Assembly: GCF_022213955.1 (NCBI RefSeq)
Contig: NZ_JAKNTW010000019.1
Coordinates: 124,001 to 188,000 of the forward strand
Length of the DNA: 64,000 nt
Direction: 5' to 3'
From: Dolomitihabitans soli
GTDB taxonomy: Bacteria > Actinomycetota > Actinomycetes > Streptosporangiales > Streptosporangiaceae
A model generated the notes under the pieces. That model was not told where the DNA came from. It ran no database searches and saw only the letters and a list, made by a program, of their open reading frames with translations. Of the stretch, positions 1 through 9,615 are shown one piece after another (position 1 is the first letter of the stretch; each line of letters begins with the position of its first letter). A program made the position numbers and the translations under genes.

Positions 1-1353
1 GCGGCGGCGCGCCGGGTCGAGCCGTTCTGCATCGCCCAGGTGCTGGACGCGTCGCTGAGCGGCCGGCCGTACATCGTCAGTGAGTACGTCGAGGGGCCCT
101 CCCTGCAGCAGGCGGGCCGGCACGCCGGGGCGGACCTGCAGCGGCTGGCCGTCAGCACCGCCACCGCGCTGGCCGCCATCCACCAGGCGGGCATCGTGCA
201 CCGGGACCTCAAGCCCGCCAACGTGCTGCTCGGCCGGGACGGGCCGCGGGTCATCGACTTCGGCATCGCCCGCGCCACCGACGCCTCGGCCACCGTCACC
301 AGCACCGTCATGGGCACCCCGGCCTACATGGCCCCCGAACAGCTCGCGGGCGCCGACGTCGGGCCCCCGGCGGACGTCTTCGCCTGGGCGTCCGTCATCG
401 TGTTCGCCGCCACCGGCACACCGCCGTTCGGCGAGGACACCCTGCCCGCGATCATCAACCGCATCCTGCACCAGGAACCCCGGCTGGGGGACCTGCCGCA
501 GCCGCTGCGCTCGATCGTGCACGCCTGCCTGGACAAGGACCCGCGCAACCGCCCGGCCATGCGCGACGTCCTCCTGCGACTCCTCGGCGGACCGGTGCCG
601 GGCCCGCCGCCGGTCCCGGCCCCGAGACGTACGGCAGGCCGCTTCCCGCTGGTCGCCGGCGTTGCCGGAGCGCTCGCCGCGTCCCTGGTGGCGGTCGTCG
701 CCGTCGTCGTGTGGAACGCCGACTCGCCCATCGGGACCGGCGCCCAGAAGCTCGCCGCCGTCACCGGTGCGATGGCGACCCCCTCGACGACCCTCTCGGC
801 GACCATGTTCAAGCACAGAACGCCCAAGCCGCGAAAGACGCGGACACCCCTGGCGAAGCGCCCGACCGTCCGGCCGACCTTCACGTCCCGCCCCACCAGG
901 GAGCGCGCGACCACCCGGCCCCCCGCCACGCCCACGCCCACCGCCACCAGAAAGCGCCCGGCAACCCGGCCGAGCCCCACCCCCACTCCCACCCCCACCA
1001 AGAGCACGAGCAGGCCCAAGTCGAGCGCCTCGTTCACCCTTGCCTACGTGCGGGCTCAGGGCAGCTCCAAAATCAACGACGAGGGCATCACCTGCTACCG
1101 GGGAACGATGAACTTCGGCGTCGGGCTGGACGCGTCACAGCCGGGGGCGGCGTTCTCCTACCAGTGGATCTACAACGGGAAGGTCCTGGAGAGCGGCTCG
1201 TCGCGGTTGCCGGCCGGCAGCCGCAGCGACTACGTGACCTCGAAGGACGTGTTCCAGCCGCCGGACGGGACGCACACGGTCACCTACCGGATCACCTCGC
1301 CGGGCTCCAGGTCCAAGTCCTTCACCTTCACCATGTGCCCCACGGCGCCGTGA
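1..1353 (+). CDS. Membrane Ser/Thr protein kinase, 5' end outside window
   Basis: The reading frame is open from base 1, so the N-terminal lobe of the kinase lies outside the window. Visible are the hinge region (IVSEYVEGPSL), the catalytic loop HRDLKPANVLL near codon 67, the DFG motif as DFGIAR, and the activation/P+1 segment GTPAYMAPEQ. These are the invariant elements of a Hanks-type (PknB-like) kinase that phosphorylates Ser/Thr on target proteins. A Pro-rich juxtamembrane stretch follows, then one hydrophobic segment at about codons 215-238, then a long Pro/Thr/Arg-rich linker rich in TPTPT. The C-terminal domain of roughly 100 residues has two Cys (ITCYRG and FTMCP), would lie outside the cell and resembles an Ig-like sensor. 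The ligand is unknown. The next gene is convergent, 116 bases away. Confidence 0.93.
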   Translation, partial: AAARRVEPFCIAQVLDASLSGRPYIVSEYVEGPSLQQAGRHAGADLQRLAVSTATALAAIHQAGIVHRDLKPANVLLGRDGPRVIDFGIARATDASATVTSTVMGTPAYMAPEQLAGADVGPPADVFAWASVIVFAATGTPPFGEDTLPAIINRILHQEPRLGDLPQPLRSIVHACLDKDPRNRPAMRDVLLRLLGGPVPGPPPVPAPRRTAGRFPLVAGVAGALAASLVAVVAVVVWNADSPIGTGAQKLAAVTGAMATPSTTLSATMFKHRTPKPRKTRTPLAKRPTVRPTFTSRPTRERATTRPPATPTPTATRKRPATRPSPTPTPTPTKSTSRPKSSASFTLAYVRAQGSSKINDEGITCYRGTMNFGVGLDASQPGAAFSYQWIYNGKVLESGSSRLPAGSRSDYVTSKDVFQPPDGTHTVTYRITSPGSRSKSFTFTMCPTAP

Positions 1354-1469
1354 CGGCGCACCGCCCACGACGGAGGCCCGCGCCGTACGGGCCCGGTTCG
1401 TGGTCCGCGCCGCCCGCCGCCGGAGGGCCGTCCGAGGTCTCGCCGGCCCGCGCCGTCTGAGCCGCCGCC

Positions 1470-4400
1470 TCAGTACACGTCGCGTACGTAGCGCTTGCTC
1501 GTCGCCAGGTGTTTGACGTAGGCGGCGGCCTGTTCGTCGTCGAGGCCGCCGTGGGTGACGGCGACGTCGTGCAGGGCCTGGTCGACGTCCTTCGCCATCC
1601 GGCTGGCGTCGCCGCAGACGTAGAGCTGGGCGCCGTCCTGGAGCCAGGACCAGAGCTGGACGCCGTGCTCCCGGATGCGGTCCTGGACGTAGACCTTGGC
1701 GCGCTGGTCGCGGGAGAAGGCGAGGTCGAGGCGGGTGAGCAGGCCGTCACGGTGCAGCGCGCCGAGTTCTTCCCGGTAGTAGTGGTCGGTGGCGTGCCGC
1801 TGCTCGCCGAAGAAGAGCCAGTTGCGGCCGTGGTGGCCCAGGGCCCGGCGCTCGTCCAGGAAACCGAGGAAGGGCGCGACGCCGGTGCCGGGGCCGATCA
1901 TCACCATCGGGACGGCCGGGTCGGCCGGCGGGCGGAAGTGTGTGGTGCGCTGCACGAAGACGGGCACGGTGGACTGCTCGGGACTGTCGGCCAGGAAGGT
2001 CGAGCACACGCCGTGCCGTACGGCGCCGCGTGGGTTGTCGAAGCGGACGACCGAGACCGTCAGCCGTATCTCGTCGGGGTCGACCAGGTGGCTGGAGGAG
2101 ATGGAGTACAGGCGCGGCTGCAGGCGTTTGAGGACGCCGGCCCACTCCTGGGCCGTGGCGCGGACCGGGAGTTCGCCGATGACGTCGACGGCCTGCCGGC
2201 CCCAGGTCCACTTGGCCAGCTCGCCCTTGTTCCCCGGCCGCAGATACCTGGTGAGGTCACGGTCGCGGGTGCGGTCGGCGACGAACCTGAGCAGGTCGGA
2301 CGTGATCTTGGTGATCTCCAGGTGGCGGTGCAGGGCCGTGCCGAAGGGGACCGGGCCGAGCCCGGAGATCTCGACGGTGTCCTCGGCGTCCAGTCCGGTC
2401 ACGGCCAGCCATTCGGCGACCAGGCCGACGCTGTTGACCGGTGGCACGCCGAGCGCGTCACCGGCCTGGTAGGCCAGTTCGCCGCCGGTGTCGAAGGTGA
2501 ACTGCCGGACCTCCTTGGCCGAACCGGGCAGGCTGAGCAGCCGGTTGCCGGTCAGCGTCACGGTACTGGGCGTGCGCCTGCCGGATCTCGCCGGGCTGGA
2601 GAATATCGGCGTGGGGCGGGCGGGCCCGGTGAGCGTGGTGAGCATCTGCTCCAGCCAGCCGAGGGCCCTCGGCTGGTCGTCGGGCTCGCAGTCCACTCGG
2701 GGCGCGAGGCGCACGGCGCCGAGCTCCGCCAGGCGCTGGTCGAGCCGGCGGCCGTGGCCGCAGAAGTCGTCGTAGCTGGAATCGCCGAAGGCGAGTACGG
2801 CATAGCGGGTGCCGTTGAGCCGCGGCGCGCCGGGTTCGGTGAGCGCCTCCCAGAATCCGGTGCCGTTGTCGGGGGCCTCGCCGTCGCCGAAGGTGCTGGA
2901 GATCACGAGCAGGTCCGCGTCGCGGGGGATGGCGGCCGGAGCGCAGTCGGCCATGCTGACGAGCCGTGGGGCATGGCCGATGCCGGTCAGCCGGTGCGCG
3001 CTGGTCGCGGCGAACTCCTCGGCGTTACCGGTCTGGGAGGCCCACAGGATGACGATGTCGCGCGTCGGGCTCGCCGGTTCGCCGCCTCCCGGCTGTGCGG
3101 GCGGCGCGAGGACGCGGGAGAACATGCCGGCCAGCGTCCCGTTGACCCACAGGGCGTGCGCCGGATCGATGGGGGCGTGGTCCGGCAGGACCGGCACGGT
3201 CGTGCCGGCGGACAGCGTGCCGCCGAGCCCGGCCAGGAATCCGGCCAGGTAACGGCGCTCATGGTCGGCGAGCACGGGTGGCGTCAGGTCGGCCACCCCG
3301 AGCAGACCGGCCAGCGCGGCGATTCGATCGGGCGCGGCGGTCGCCTGGGCGGCCGGGATGGGCTCCGGGATGGGCTCCGGGACCGCGACGGGCGGTTCCG
3401 AGGCGACCTTGGTGAGGGAGACCGCGCACACCTTGAACTCGGGCTGGAAGGAGAGCGGGTCCACGGCGTCGCTGGTGACGGCGTTGACGCTGAGATACTC
3501 GCCGAACAGGTCGTTCCAGTGGAACGGCGCGAAACAGTTGCCCGGCATGACCCGATCCGTCACGCGCGCGGGCAGTACGGCCCTGCCGCGCCGGGAGGCG
3601 ATCGCCACCAGATCGCCCTCGCCGATCTCGTGCCCGGCGGCGTCCAGCGGGTTGATCTCGACGAAGGGGCCCGGGTTGAGCTTGTTGAGCTTGGCGATCT
3701 TGCCGGTCTTGGTCAGGGTGTGCCACTGGTGCTGGAGCCGGCCGGTGTTGAGGACGAACGGGTAGGCGTCGTCGGGCGACTCGGCGGGGGGCAGGTGCGG
3801 CCGGGGGAAGAAGACGGCCCGGCCGTTCGCGGTGGCGAAGGCGAGCCGCGGGCTGCTGCCGTCGGGCCGTACGAGCAGGGTCTGGCTGCGGCCGTCGTTG
3901 AGGTAACGGACGGGGTTGCGATCATCGCCGTCCGGCGGGGCGGGCCACTGGACGGGGGTCTCGCGTAGCCGTTCATAGGTCACGCCCCGCAGGTCGTAGC
4001 CGGTCCCGGGGTTCCAGGCACGCTTGATCTCCTCGAACACCTCCTGCGCGCTGGTGTAGGAGAAGGCGTGTTCGAAGCCCATCTCGCAGGCGACCCGGGC
4101 GATGATCTGCCAGTCGGGCAGCGCCTGCCCGGGCGGTTCCACGACCTGCTGGAGCAGGGTGAGGTTCCGCTCGGAGTTGATCATCACGCCCTCGGTCTCG
4201 GCCCACATGGCGGCGGGCAGGACCACGTCGGCGTAGGCGTTGGTCTCGGTCGCGGCGAAGACGTCCTGGGTGATGACGAACTCGGCGGCCTCCAGGCCGG
4301 CGATGACGGTCCTGCGGTTGGCGACGCTGGCGACCGGGTTGGTGCAGATGATCCAGCATGCCTTGATCCGGCCCTCGGCCATCCGCGAGAACATCTCGAT

Positions 4401-5546
4401 CGTCCCCTGCCCGACGTCGGTGCGCAGGGTGCCCGGGGGCAGGTTCCACAGGTCCTCGGTGAAACGGCGGTCCTCCGCCACCAGGACCGAGCGCTGGCCG
4501 GGCAGGCCGGGCCCCATGTAGCCCATCTCGCGCCCGCCCATGGCGTTGGGCTGGCCGGTCAGTGAGAACGGGCCGCTGCCCGTACGGCAGATCGCGCCGG
4601 TGGCCAGGTGCAGGTTGCACAGCGCGTTGGTGTTCCAGGTGCCGTGCGTGCTCTGGTTGAGCCCCATCGTCCAGCAGCTCATCCACTCCCTGGCCGCGCC
4701 GATCCACGTCGCGGCCAGGCGCAGGTCGTCTTCGGGGATGCCGGTGATGGCGGCGACCGTCTCGGGCGGATAGTCCCGCAGGAACTCCGGCATCGCCGCC
4801 CAGCCGTCGGTGTGCTGTTCGATGAACTCCCGGTCGATGTCGCCGTTCACGACCAGCAGGTGCAGCAGCCCGTTGAGCAGGGCCAGGTCGGTGCCCGGAC
4901 GGATCTGCAGGAACAGGTCGGCCTTGTCGGCGGTGGCGGTACGGCGCGGGTCGACCACGATGAGCCTGGCGCCGGCCTTGACCCGGTCCATCAGCCGAAG
5001 GAACAGGATCGGGTGGCAGTCGGCCATGTTCGCGCCACTCACGAAGAAGAGATCGGCGTGGTCGAAGTCCTGGTAGGAGCCGGGCGGCCCGTCGGAGCCC
5101 AGGGACAGTTTGTAGCCGCTGCCCGCACTGGCCATGCACAGCCGCGAGTTGGACTCGATCTGGTTGGTGCCGACAAAACCCTTGGCGAGCTTGTTGGCCA
5201 GGTACTGCGCTTCGAGGGTCATCTGGCCCGACACGTAGAAGGACAGCGCGTCGGGCCCGTGCTCGTCCAGGATCCGGCGCAGCCGGCGGGCCGTCTCGGT
5301 GATCGCCGCGTCCACGTTCGCCGGAGCGGGCTCGGCGCCCCGGTCCGGCCGCAGCAGCGCACCTTCCAGCCGGCCAGGGGCGGTGAACAGGTCGGCGCTG
5401 GTGGCTCCCTTGGTGCACAGGCGTCCGGCGTTGGCGGGGTGCTCCTTGTCGCCGGATGCCTTCACGACCCGGCCCCGCGCGTCCACGTTCAGGACGATCC
5501 CGCAGCCGACACCGCAGTAGGAGCAGGCCGTCTTCACCGTCGTCAT
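1470..5546 (-). CDS. Fused assimilatory nitrate reductase / CysJ-like flavoprotein reductase
   Basis: This 1358-residue fusion reduces nitrate to nitrite, with electrons entering from NAD(P)H through its own flavoprotein half. The N-terminus has C8, C11, C15 and C44, the ligands of a [4Fe-4S] cluster, followed by a Mo-bis-MGD oxidoreductase domain to about residue 560 and a molydopterin dinucleotide-binding domain (about 600-720). After a Pro/Ala linker come a flavodoxin domain ([17 protein letters not shown]), an FAD-binding reductase domain (RLYSISSSH) and an NAD(P)-binding domain ([13 protein letters not shown]). The CysJ-like end is KRYVRDVY. Actinobacterial proteins of this architecture are known as bifunctional nitrate reductase/sulfite reductase flavoprotein alpha. 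The ATG at 5546 starts just before the Cys motif; an in-frame upstream extension lacks homology. The ribosome site (GGGA) is weak. No nitrite reductase or nitrate transporter lies nearby. The molybdate-binding gene modA is divergent. Confidence 0.93.
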   Translation of the reverse strand: MTTVKTACSYCGVGCGIVLNVDARGRVVKASGDKEHPANAGRLCTKGATSADLFTAPGRLEGALLRPDRGAEPAPANVDAAITETARRLRRILDEHGPDALSFYVSGQMTLEAQYLANKLAKGFVGTNQIESNSRLCMASAGSGYKLSLGSDGPPGSYQDFDHADLFFVSGANMADCHPILFLRLMDRVKAGARLIVVDPRRTATADKADLFLQIRPGTDLALLNGLLHLLVVNGDIDREFIEQHTDGWAAMPEFLRDYPPETVAAITGIPEDDLRLAATWIGAAREWMSCWTMGLNQSTHGTWNTNALCNLHLATGAICRTGSGPFSLTGQPNAMGGREMGYMGPGLPGQRSVLVAEDRRFTEDLWNLPPGTLRTDVGQGTIEMFSRMAEGRIKACWIICTNPVASVANRRTVIAGLEAAEFVITQDVFAATETNAYADVVLPAAMWAETEGVMINSERNLTLLQQVVEPPGQALPDWQIIARVACEMGFEHAFSYTSAQEVFEEIKRAWNPGTGYDLRGVTYERLRETPVQWPAPPDGDDRNPVRYLNDGRSQTLLVRPDGSSPRLAFATANGRAVFFPRPHLPPAESPDDAYPFVLNTGRLQHQWHTLTKTGKIAKLNKLNPGPFVEINPLDAAGHEIGEGDLVAIASRRGRAVLPARVTDRVMPGNCFAPFHWNDLFGEYLSVNAVTSDAVDPLSFQPEFKVCAVSLTKVASEPPVAVPEPIPEPIPAAQATAAPDRIAALAGLLGVADLTPPVLADHERRYLAGFLAGLGGTLSAGTTVPVLPDHAPIDPAHALWVNGTLAGMFSRVLAPPAQPGGGEPASPTRDIVILWASQTGNAEEFAATSAHRLTGIGHAPRLVSMADCAPAAIPRDADLLVISSTFGDGEAPDNGTGFWEALTEPGAPRLNGTRYAVLAFGDSSYDDFCGHGRRLDQRLAELGAVRLAPRVDCEPDDQPRALGWLEQMLTTLTGPARPTPIFSSPARSGRRTPSTVTLTGNRLLSLPGSAKEVRQFTFDTGGELAYQAGDALGVPPVNSVGLVAEWLAVTGLDAEDTVEISGLGPVPFGTALHRHLEITKITSDLLRFVADRTRDRDLTRYLRPGNKGELAKWTWGRQAVDVIGELPVRATAQEWAGVLKRLQPRLYSISSSHLVDPDEIRLTVSVVRFDNPRGAVRHGVCSTFLADSPEQSTVPVFVQRTTHFRPPADPAVPMVMIGPGTGVAPFLGFLDERRALGHHGRNWLFFGEQRHATDHYYREELGALHRDGLLTRLDLAFSRDQRAKVYVQDRIREHGVQLWSWLQDGAQLYVCGDASRMAKDVDQALHDVAVTHGGLDDEQAAAYVKHLATSKRYVRDVY

Positions 5547-5933
5547 ACGTCCCAATCCGCTGAGCAGGGGCCTATGACGCCGTCCACCGAGCAGCGGAGG
5601 TGCCACAGCCACACCGGGTGGATCCAACGACGAAAACGTAAGAAACGCGGGTTACGCCGAGATCACGGCTGTTCGCTCATGGCGGTTACATCCGCATCAC
5701 AGCAGATTTCTCCCTGCCACGTCGAGTCTGGCTCTGATCTCGCATCTGAGATGATCCAGCGCTGGATCATATGGCCATTGCCATGAATCGTGGGGTGTGA
5801 TGCCAGTATCTGCGAATGTAGAGTTCGACTAGTGACGATGTTTCGCAGCAGTGACGCCGGGGTGAGTGCCGGCACTCACCGCCGCCGGGTCCCCCGGCTT
5901 CGCTCGCGTCCCGAGTGATTGAGGAGTGCTTTG
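5547..5933. other. Divergent intergenic region between nitrate reductase and modA
   Basis: These 387 bases hold no convincing coding sequence and must contain the promoters of both divergent genes. The clear signal is a perfect 20-base palindrome at 5751-5770. A second, smaller inverted repeat, ATGGC-CATT-GCCAT, follows directly at 5771-5784. I could not assign confident -35/-10 boxes in either direction. Confidence 0.7.
5751..5770. promoter_or_regulatory. Perfect 20-bp palindrome, candidate operator for nitrate reductase/modA
   Basis: The sequence ATGATCCAGCGCTGGATCAT is its own reverse complement over all 20 bases. It sits 205 bases upstream of the nitrate reductase ATG and 164 bases upstream of the modA ATG, in the shared control region. 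Perfect palindromes of this length are typical of dimeric repressor or activator sites. It does not match the GlnR box or the ModE consensus as I know them, so the cognate regulator is unknown. Confidence 0.6.
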
Positions 5934-6734
5934 ATGCTCAAGCGTCTTACCCGATGGGCGATCGCGGCCCCCGCCGCCCTGGCCCTGATGCTGGGCGTGG
6001 TCGCCTGTGGTTCCACCGGGTCCCCGTCCGCCGCGCCGGGCTCCGCTTCTCCCGTCGCCGAGGCGAAGACGCTGACGGTGTTCGCCGCCGCCTCCCTGAC
6101 TGAAACGTTCACCGCGCTGGGCAAGGAGTTCGAGGCCGCCCACCCGGGCACGAAGGTGACGTTCAACTTCGGCTCCAGTGCCACGCTGGCCCAGCAGATC
6201 ACCCAGGGCGCGCCCGCCGACGTGTTCGCCGCGGCCAGCCCCGCCACCATGAAGACCGTCACCGACGCCTCCCTGGCGAGCGCGCCGACGACGTTCGCGC
6301 GCAACAAACTGGAGATCGCCGTCCCCGCCGACAACCCGGCCGAGGTCGACGATCTCAAGGACCTGACCGACCCGAAGGTCAAGGTCGCCCTGTGCGCGGA
6401 GCAGGTGCCGTGCGGGGCGGCGGCGGCCAAGGCGCTGGCCGCGGCCGGGCTGAAGGTCACCCCCGTCACCCTGGAACAGGACGTCAAGGCCACCCTCACC
6501 AAGGTCTCACTCGGCGAGGTCGACGCGGCGCTGGTCTACAAGACGGACGTGCTCGCCTCGGCCGGCAAGGTGCGGGGCATCGGCTTCCCCGAAGCCGACA
6601 AGGCGATCAACGACTACCCGATCGCCACGCTGTCCAAGGCGCCGGCCGGTGACCTGGCCAAGCAGTTCGCCGACCTGGTGCTGTCACAGCAGGGGACGGA
6701 CGTGCTGACCAAGGCGGGCTTCGAGGCTCCCTGA
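5934..6734 (+). CDS. modA: Molybdate-binding lipoprotein ModA
   Basis: This 266-residue periplasmic-type binding protein captures molybdate outside the membrane for an ABC importer. The N-terminus is a lipoprotein signal: a short basic start (MLKRLTR), a hydrophobic stretch and the lipobox VVAC. The mature part begins with the ModA hallmark LTVFAAASLTETF and contains FNFGSSATLAQQITQGAPADVF. The ATG at 5934 is preceded by GAGGAG seven bases upstream; an in-frame TTG at 5919 is a poorer choice because it lies on top of that site. ModB and ModC genes, which normally follow, are absent: a strong terminator comes 42 bases after the stop. The nearby molybdoenzyme makes a supply role for nitrate reductase likely, but this is inferred from context. 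Confidence 0.93.
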   Translation: MLKRLTRWAIAAPAALALMLGVVACGSTGSPSAAPGSASPVAEAKTLTVFAAASLTETFTALGKEFEAAHPGTKVTFNFGSSATLAQQITQGAPADVFAAASPATMKTVTDASLASAPTTFARNKLEIAVPADNPAEVDDLKDLTDPKVKVALCAEQVPCGAAAAKALAAAGLKVTPVTLEQDVKATLTKVSLGEVDAALVYKTDVLASAGKVRGIGFPEADKAINDYPIATLSKAPAGDLAKQFADLVLSQQGTDVLTKAGFEAP

Positions 6735-6776
6735 CCCCGCGGCCGCTGGAGTTTCTTCGGTACGGCTAGTGGTCGT

Positions 6777-6810
6777 CCGTACGGCGTCGCCTGGCCTCGA
6801 CGCCGTACGG
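6777..6810 (+). terminator. Strong hairpin terminator after modA
   Basis: A perfect 13-bp stem, CCGTACGGCGTCG paired with CGACGCCGTACGG, closes an 8-base loop. It lies 42 bases after the modA stop. There is no U tract, which is common for actinobacterial terminators. It confirms that modA is monocistronic. Confidence 0.75.
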
Positions 6811-6966
6811 CCGGCGGGGGCCGAGGCTTCGGTGATCTTGCGGCGGGCCGGTGTGCAGGCGGTGGCGCGGGTGGGGGACCATCGTCACGGAGACGCTTGC
6901 CTCCTCGTCGGCGGCGGTCGCGGTCGTCGCCGACCGGGTTCGACGCCGAGCAGGGGGTGCGTCGGT

Positions 6967-6982
6967 AAGTTTCTCGAAACTT
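6967..6982. promoter_or_regulatory. Upstream operator palindrome AAGTTTC-TC-GAAACTT
   Basis: This is a perfect inverted repeat with 7-base arms and a 2-base spacer, centred about 94 bases upstream of the -35 box. It shares the GAAA/TTTC half-sites of the second palindrome at 7118. From memory, GAAA/TTTC-type palindromes occur in front of xylanase and xylosidase genes of Streptomyces, which fits the function of the genes that follow. Confidence 0.55.
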
Positions 6983-7067
6983 TTCGGACGTCGCACGGCA
7001 GTCGGACGAGGCGGGATGTCGCTCGCCTTTATCGGTCTGATCAGCGAAGTGATAGGTGGCGGTTCTC

Positions 7068-7096
7068 TTGACACGCCCCAGTGTGCCCCTTATGTT
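7068..7096 (+). promoter_or_regulatory. Near-consensus housekeeping promoter of the aldouronate operon
   Basis: TTGACA at 7068-7073 matches the -35 consensus exactly and TATGTT at 7091-7096 is a good -10, with the optimal 17-base spacer. Transcription would start near 7103, giving a leader of about 95 bases that contains the operator at 7118-7132. A promoter this close to consensus is unusual in high-GC actinomycete DNA and suggests strong transcription held down by a repressor. Confidence 0.75.
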
Positions 7097-7117
7097 ACCG
7101 CAATATTAGCGGCTCTT

Positions 7118-7132
7118 CTCGAAAGTTTCGAG
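7118..7132. promoter_or_regulatory. Downstream operator palindrome CTCGAAAGTTTCGAG
   Basis: This perfect 15-base palindrome around a central G lies about 15 bases past the predicted transcription start. A repressor bound here would block elongation or initiation. The half-site CGAAA resembles the xylan-regulon operators described in Streptomyces (inference from memory). The repressor gene is not in this locus. Confidence 0.6.
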
Positions 7133-7197
7133 GATCACCCCCAGCGTGGCGTTCCGCTGGCAGCGTGGATGGCGCCGTCTTCGGCCGAAGGGATGGC

Positions 7198-9615
7198 ATG
7201 AGGGGCCACGTACCAATTGACACAAGCCCTGCGTCCGGTGAGACCGCGCAGTGGCGGGACGCGCGGCTGTCCTCCGCCGAACGCGCCGGGGCGCTCATCC
7301 CGCTCATGACGCTGGAAGAGAAGGTCGCCCAGCTCGTCGGGGTGTGGGTCGGCGCCGACGCCTCGGGCGGAGGCGTCGCCCCGCACCAGGCCGACCTGGC
7401 GGGCAGCATGGAGTGGAGCACCGTCATCCGGCACGGGCTGGGCCAGCTGACCCGCCCGTTCGGGACCGCACCGATCGATCCCGTCGTCGGCGCGCGTTCG
7501 CTGGCCACCTCGCAGGCGGAGATCGTGGCGACCAGCCGGTTCGGGATTCCGGCCCAGGTTCACGAGGAGTGCCTGACCGGTTTCGCCGCCTGGGGAGCGA
7601 CCGTTTACCCGGCGCCGCTGAGCTGGGGGGCGTCCTTCGACCCCGAGCTGATCGAAGAGATGGCCGGGCGGATCGGCCGGTCCATGCGCGCCGCCGGCGT
7701 TCACCAGGGGCTGGCCCCGGTGCTGGACGTGACCCGCGACTACCGCTGGGGCCGCACCGAGGAGACGATCGGCGAGGACCCCTACCTGGTGGGAACGATC
7801 GGCGCGGCATACGTGCGGGGCGTGGAGGGCGCCGGCGTCGTCGCCACGCTGAAACACTTCGCCGGCTATTCCGCGTCCCGGGGCGGCCGCAACCTCGCCC
7901 CCGTCCCGATGGGACCCCGGGAACTGGCCGATATCGTGCTGCCGCCGTTCGAGATGGCCCTTCGTCTCGGCGGCGCCCGGTCGGTGATGCACTCGTACGC
8001 CGAGATCGACGGCGTTCCCGTGGCGGCCGACGAGGACCTGCTGACCCGGCTGCTGCGGGACGACTGGGGATTCGCCGGCATCCTGGTCGCCGACTACTTC
8101 GCGATCCGGTTCCTGCAGAGCCTGCACGGCGTCGCCGCCGAGGCGTCGGACGCCGCCGCGCTCGCCCTGCGGGCCGGCATCGACGTCGAGCTGCCCACGG
8201 TCGACACGTTCGGAGCGCCCCTGATCGAGGCGGTGCGAGCCGGCACGGTCGACGAGGTGCTGGTCGACCGCGCCCTGCTCCGGGTGCTGACCCAGAAGGC
8301 CGAGCTCGGCCTGCTCGACGAGGACTGGCAGAGCCTGCCCGACGACGTCGAGAATCTTCGCCTCGACGACGAGACCAGCCAGGACGTCGCCCTGCGCCTG
8401 GCGCGCGAGTCGGTCGTCCTGCTGCGGAACACCGGCGGGATCCTGCCGCTCTCCGCGCACCGGCGGGTGGCCCTGGTGGGCCCGGTCGCCGACGACCCGA
8501 TGGCGATGCTCGGCTGCTACTCCTTCCCCGCGCACGTGGGCGCGCACCCCGACCACGGACTCGGGCTGGACCTCCCGTCGCTGCGCGAAGCCCTCGGCCG
8601 GTCGATCCCCGATCTCACCTACCTGCCCGGTTGCGACATCACCGGCGACGACACCTCGGGCATCGCGGCCGCCGCCGCGGCGGCCGCGGCGAGCGACGTG
8701 TGCGTGCTCGCCGTCGGAGACCGGGCGGGACTGTTCGGGCGGGGCACCTCTGGAGAGGGGTGCGACGCCACCGATCTACGCCTGCCGGGTGTGCAGGCCG
8801 AGCTCGTCCGGGCCGTGCTCGCGACCGGCACCCCGGTCGTCCTGGTGTTGCTCGCCGGCCGGCCGTACGCGCTGGGGCCGGAGACCGATGCGGCCGCGGG
8901 CGTGATCTACGGCTTCTTCCCGGGACAGCGGGGAGGTCAGGCGCTGGCGGAGGTGCTCACCGGCGTGGTGAACCCGTCCGGGCGGCTGCCGGTCAGCGTG
9001 CCCCGTGACGCCGGTGGCCTGCCGGTGACCTATCTGTCGCCGTGGCTGGGACACCGGTCGAAGGTGTCGAACATCGATCCGACCCCCGCGTTCCCGTTCG
9101 GGCACGGACTGGGCTACACGACCTTCGAGTGGAGCGACGCGGGCGTGCTCGGGCCCGACGGTCACCGGGTCGGCGACCTGCCGGTGCCGGCCGACCTGGC
9201 GGACCTGGCCGAACGGGCCGCCTGGTCGGTCGACGGAGAGGTGACCGTCGAGGTCACGGTCCGGAACACCGGAGCACGGGCGGGCACCGAGGTCGTACAG
9301 CTGTACCTGCACGATCCGGTCGCGCAGACGACGAGACCGGTGGTCCGCCTGGTCGGCTATGTCCGCGTCCCGCTGGAACCCGGGGAGGCGGCGCGCGCGA
9401 CGTTCACGGTTCCGGCCGACGTCACGTCGTTCACCGGGGTGCACGGCAGGCGCATCGTGGAGCCCGGTGACGTCGAGTTGCGGTTCGCCCGGTCGAGCGC
9501 GGAGGTGCTGGCGGCCGTTCCGCTGCGCCTGGTCGGCGCCGAGCGCGAGGTCGGCCATCAGCGCCGGCTGCAGCCGGTGGCGCACGTTGACCGCATCACT
9601 CCGAAGGCCGGCTGA
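7198..9615 (+). CDS. Glycoside hydrolase family 3, probable beta-xylosidase/glucosidase
   Basis: This 805-residue cytoplasmic GH3 enzyme removes non-reducing-end sugars from imported oligosaccharides. There is no signal peptide. The N-terminal barrel carries LMTLEEKVAQL, the GEDPYL segment, the KHF motif (TLKHFAGYS) and the nucleophile loop ILVADYFAI, with D299 as the likely catalytic Asp. The alpha/beta sandwich (RESVVLLRN) and a C-terminal fibronectin III-like domain (VEVTVRNTGARAGTEVVQLYL) follow. The start at 7198 is preceded by GAAGGGA. The longer upstream frame has no homology and would cover the promoter. The stop overlaps the permease start (TGATG), so the genes are translationally coupled. 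The neighbouring aldouronate-type transporter and GH67 enzyme favour beta-xylosidase activity, but substrate cannot be read from sequence alone. Confidence 0.92.
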   Translation: MRGHVPIDTSPASGETAQWRDARLSSAERAGALIPLMTLEEKVAQLVGVWVGADASGGGVAPHQADLAGSMEWSTVIRHGLGQLTRPFGTAPIDPVVGARSLATSQAEIVATSRFGIPAQVHEECLTGFAAWGATVYPAPLSWGASFDPELIEEMAGRIGRSMRAAGVHQGLAPVLDVTRDYRWGRTEETIGEDPYLVGTIGAAYVRGVEGAGVVATLKHFAGYSASRGGRNLAPVPMGPRELADIVLPPFEMALRLGGARSVMHSYAEIDGVPVAADEDLLTRLLRDDWGFAGILVADYFAIRFLQSLHGVAAEASDAAALALRAGIDVELPTVDTFGAPLIEAVRAGTVDEVLVDRALLRVLTQKAELGLLDEDWQSLPDDVENLRLDDETSQDVALRLARESVVLLRNTGGILPLSAHRRVALVGPVADDPMAMLGCYSFPAHVGAHPDHGLGLDLPSLREALGRSIPDLTYLPGCDITGDDTSGIAAAAAAAAASDVCVLAVGDRAGLFGRGTSGEGCDATDLRLPGVQAELVRAVLATGTPVVLVLLAGRPYALGPETDAAAGVIYGFFPGQRGGQALAEVLTGVVNPSGRLPVSVPRDAGGLPVTYLSPWLGHRSKVSNIDPTPAFPFGHGLGYTTFEWSDAGVLGPDGHRVGDLPVPADLADLAERAAWSVDGEVTVEVTVRNTGARAGTEVVQLYLHDPVAQTTRPVVRLVGYVRVPLEPGEAARATFTVPADVTSFTGVHGRRIVEPGDVELRFARSSAEVLAAVPLRLVGAEREVGHQRRLQPVAHVDRITPKAG

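Larger units (their letters stand above)
6811..7197. other. Non-coding control region upstream of the xylan/aldouronate operon
   Basis: No supported gene lies here. The first 150 bases are ordinary GC-rich sequence with only chance frames. The second half carries two palindromes (6967-6982, 7118-7132) and a near-consensus promoter (7068-7096). It is the regulatory region of the GH3/ABC operon. Confidence 0.7.

Noticed and set aside
1509-3968. Long plus-strand frame opposite the nitrate reductase fusion
   Set aside because: It mirrors codon bias of the real gene, lacks any recognisable motif or ribosome site, and the opposite strand has continuous domain homology.
5639-5700. GlnR-like half-sites (GTTAC/GAAAC) upstream of the nitrate reductase gene
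   Set aside because: The half-sites do not have the required spacing or paired order, so they are no better than chance.
6766-7074. Minus-strand frame in the gap after modA
   Set aside because: Pro/Arg-rich shadow frame spanning the modA terminator and an operator; no homology pattern.
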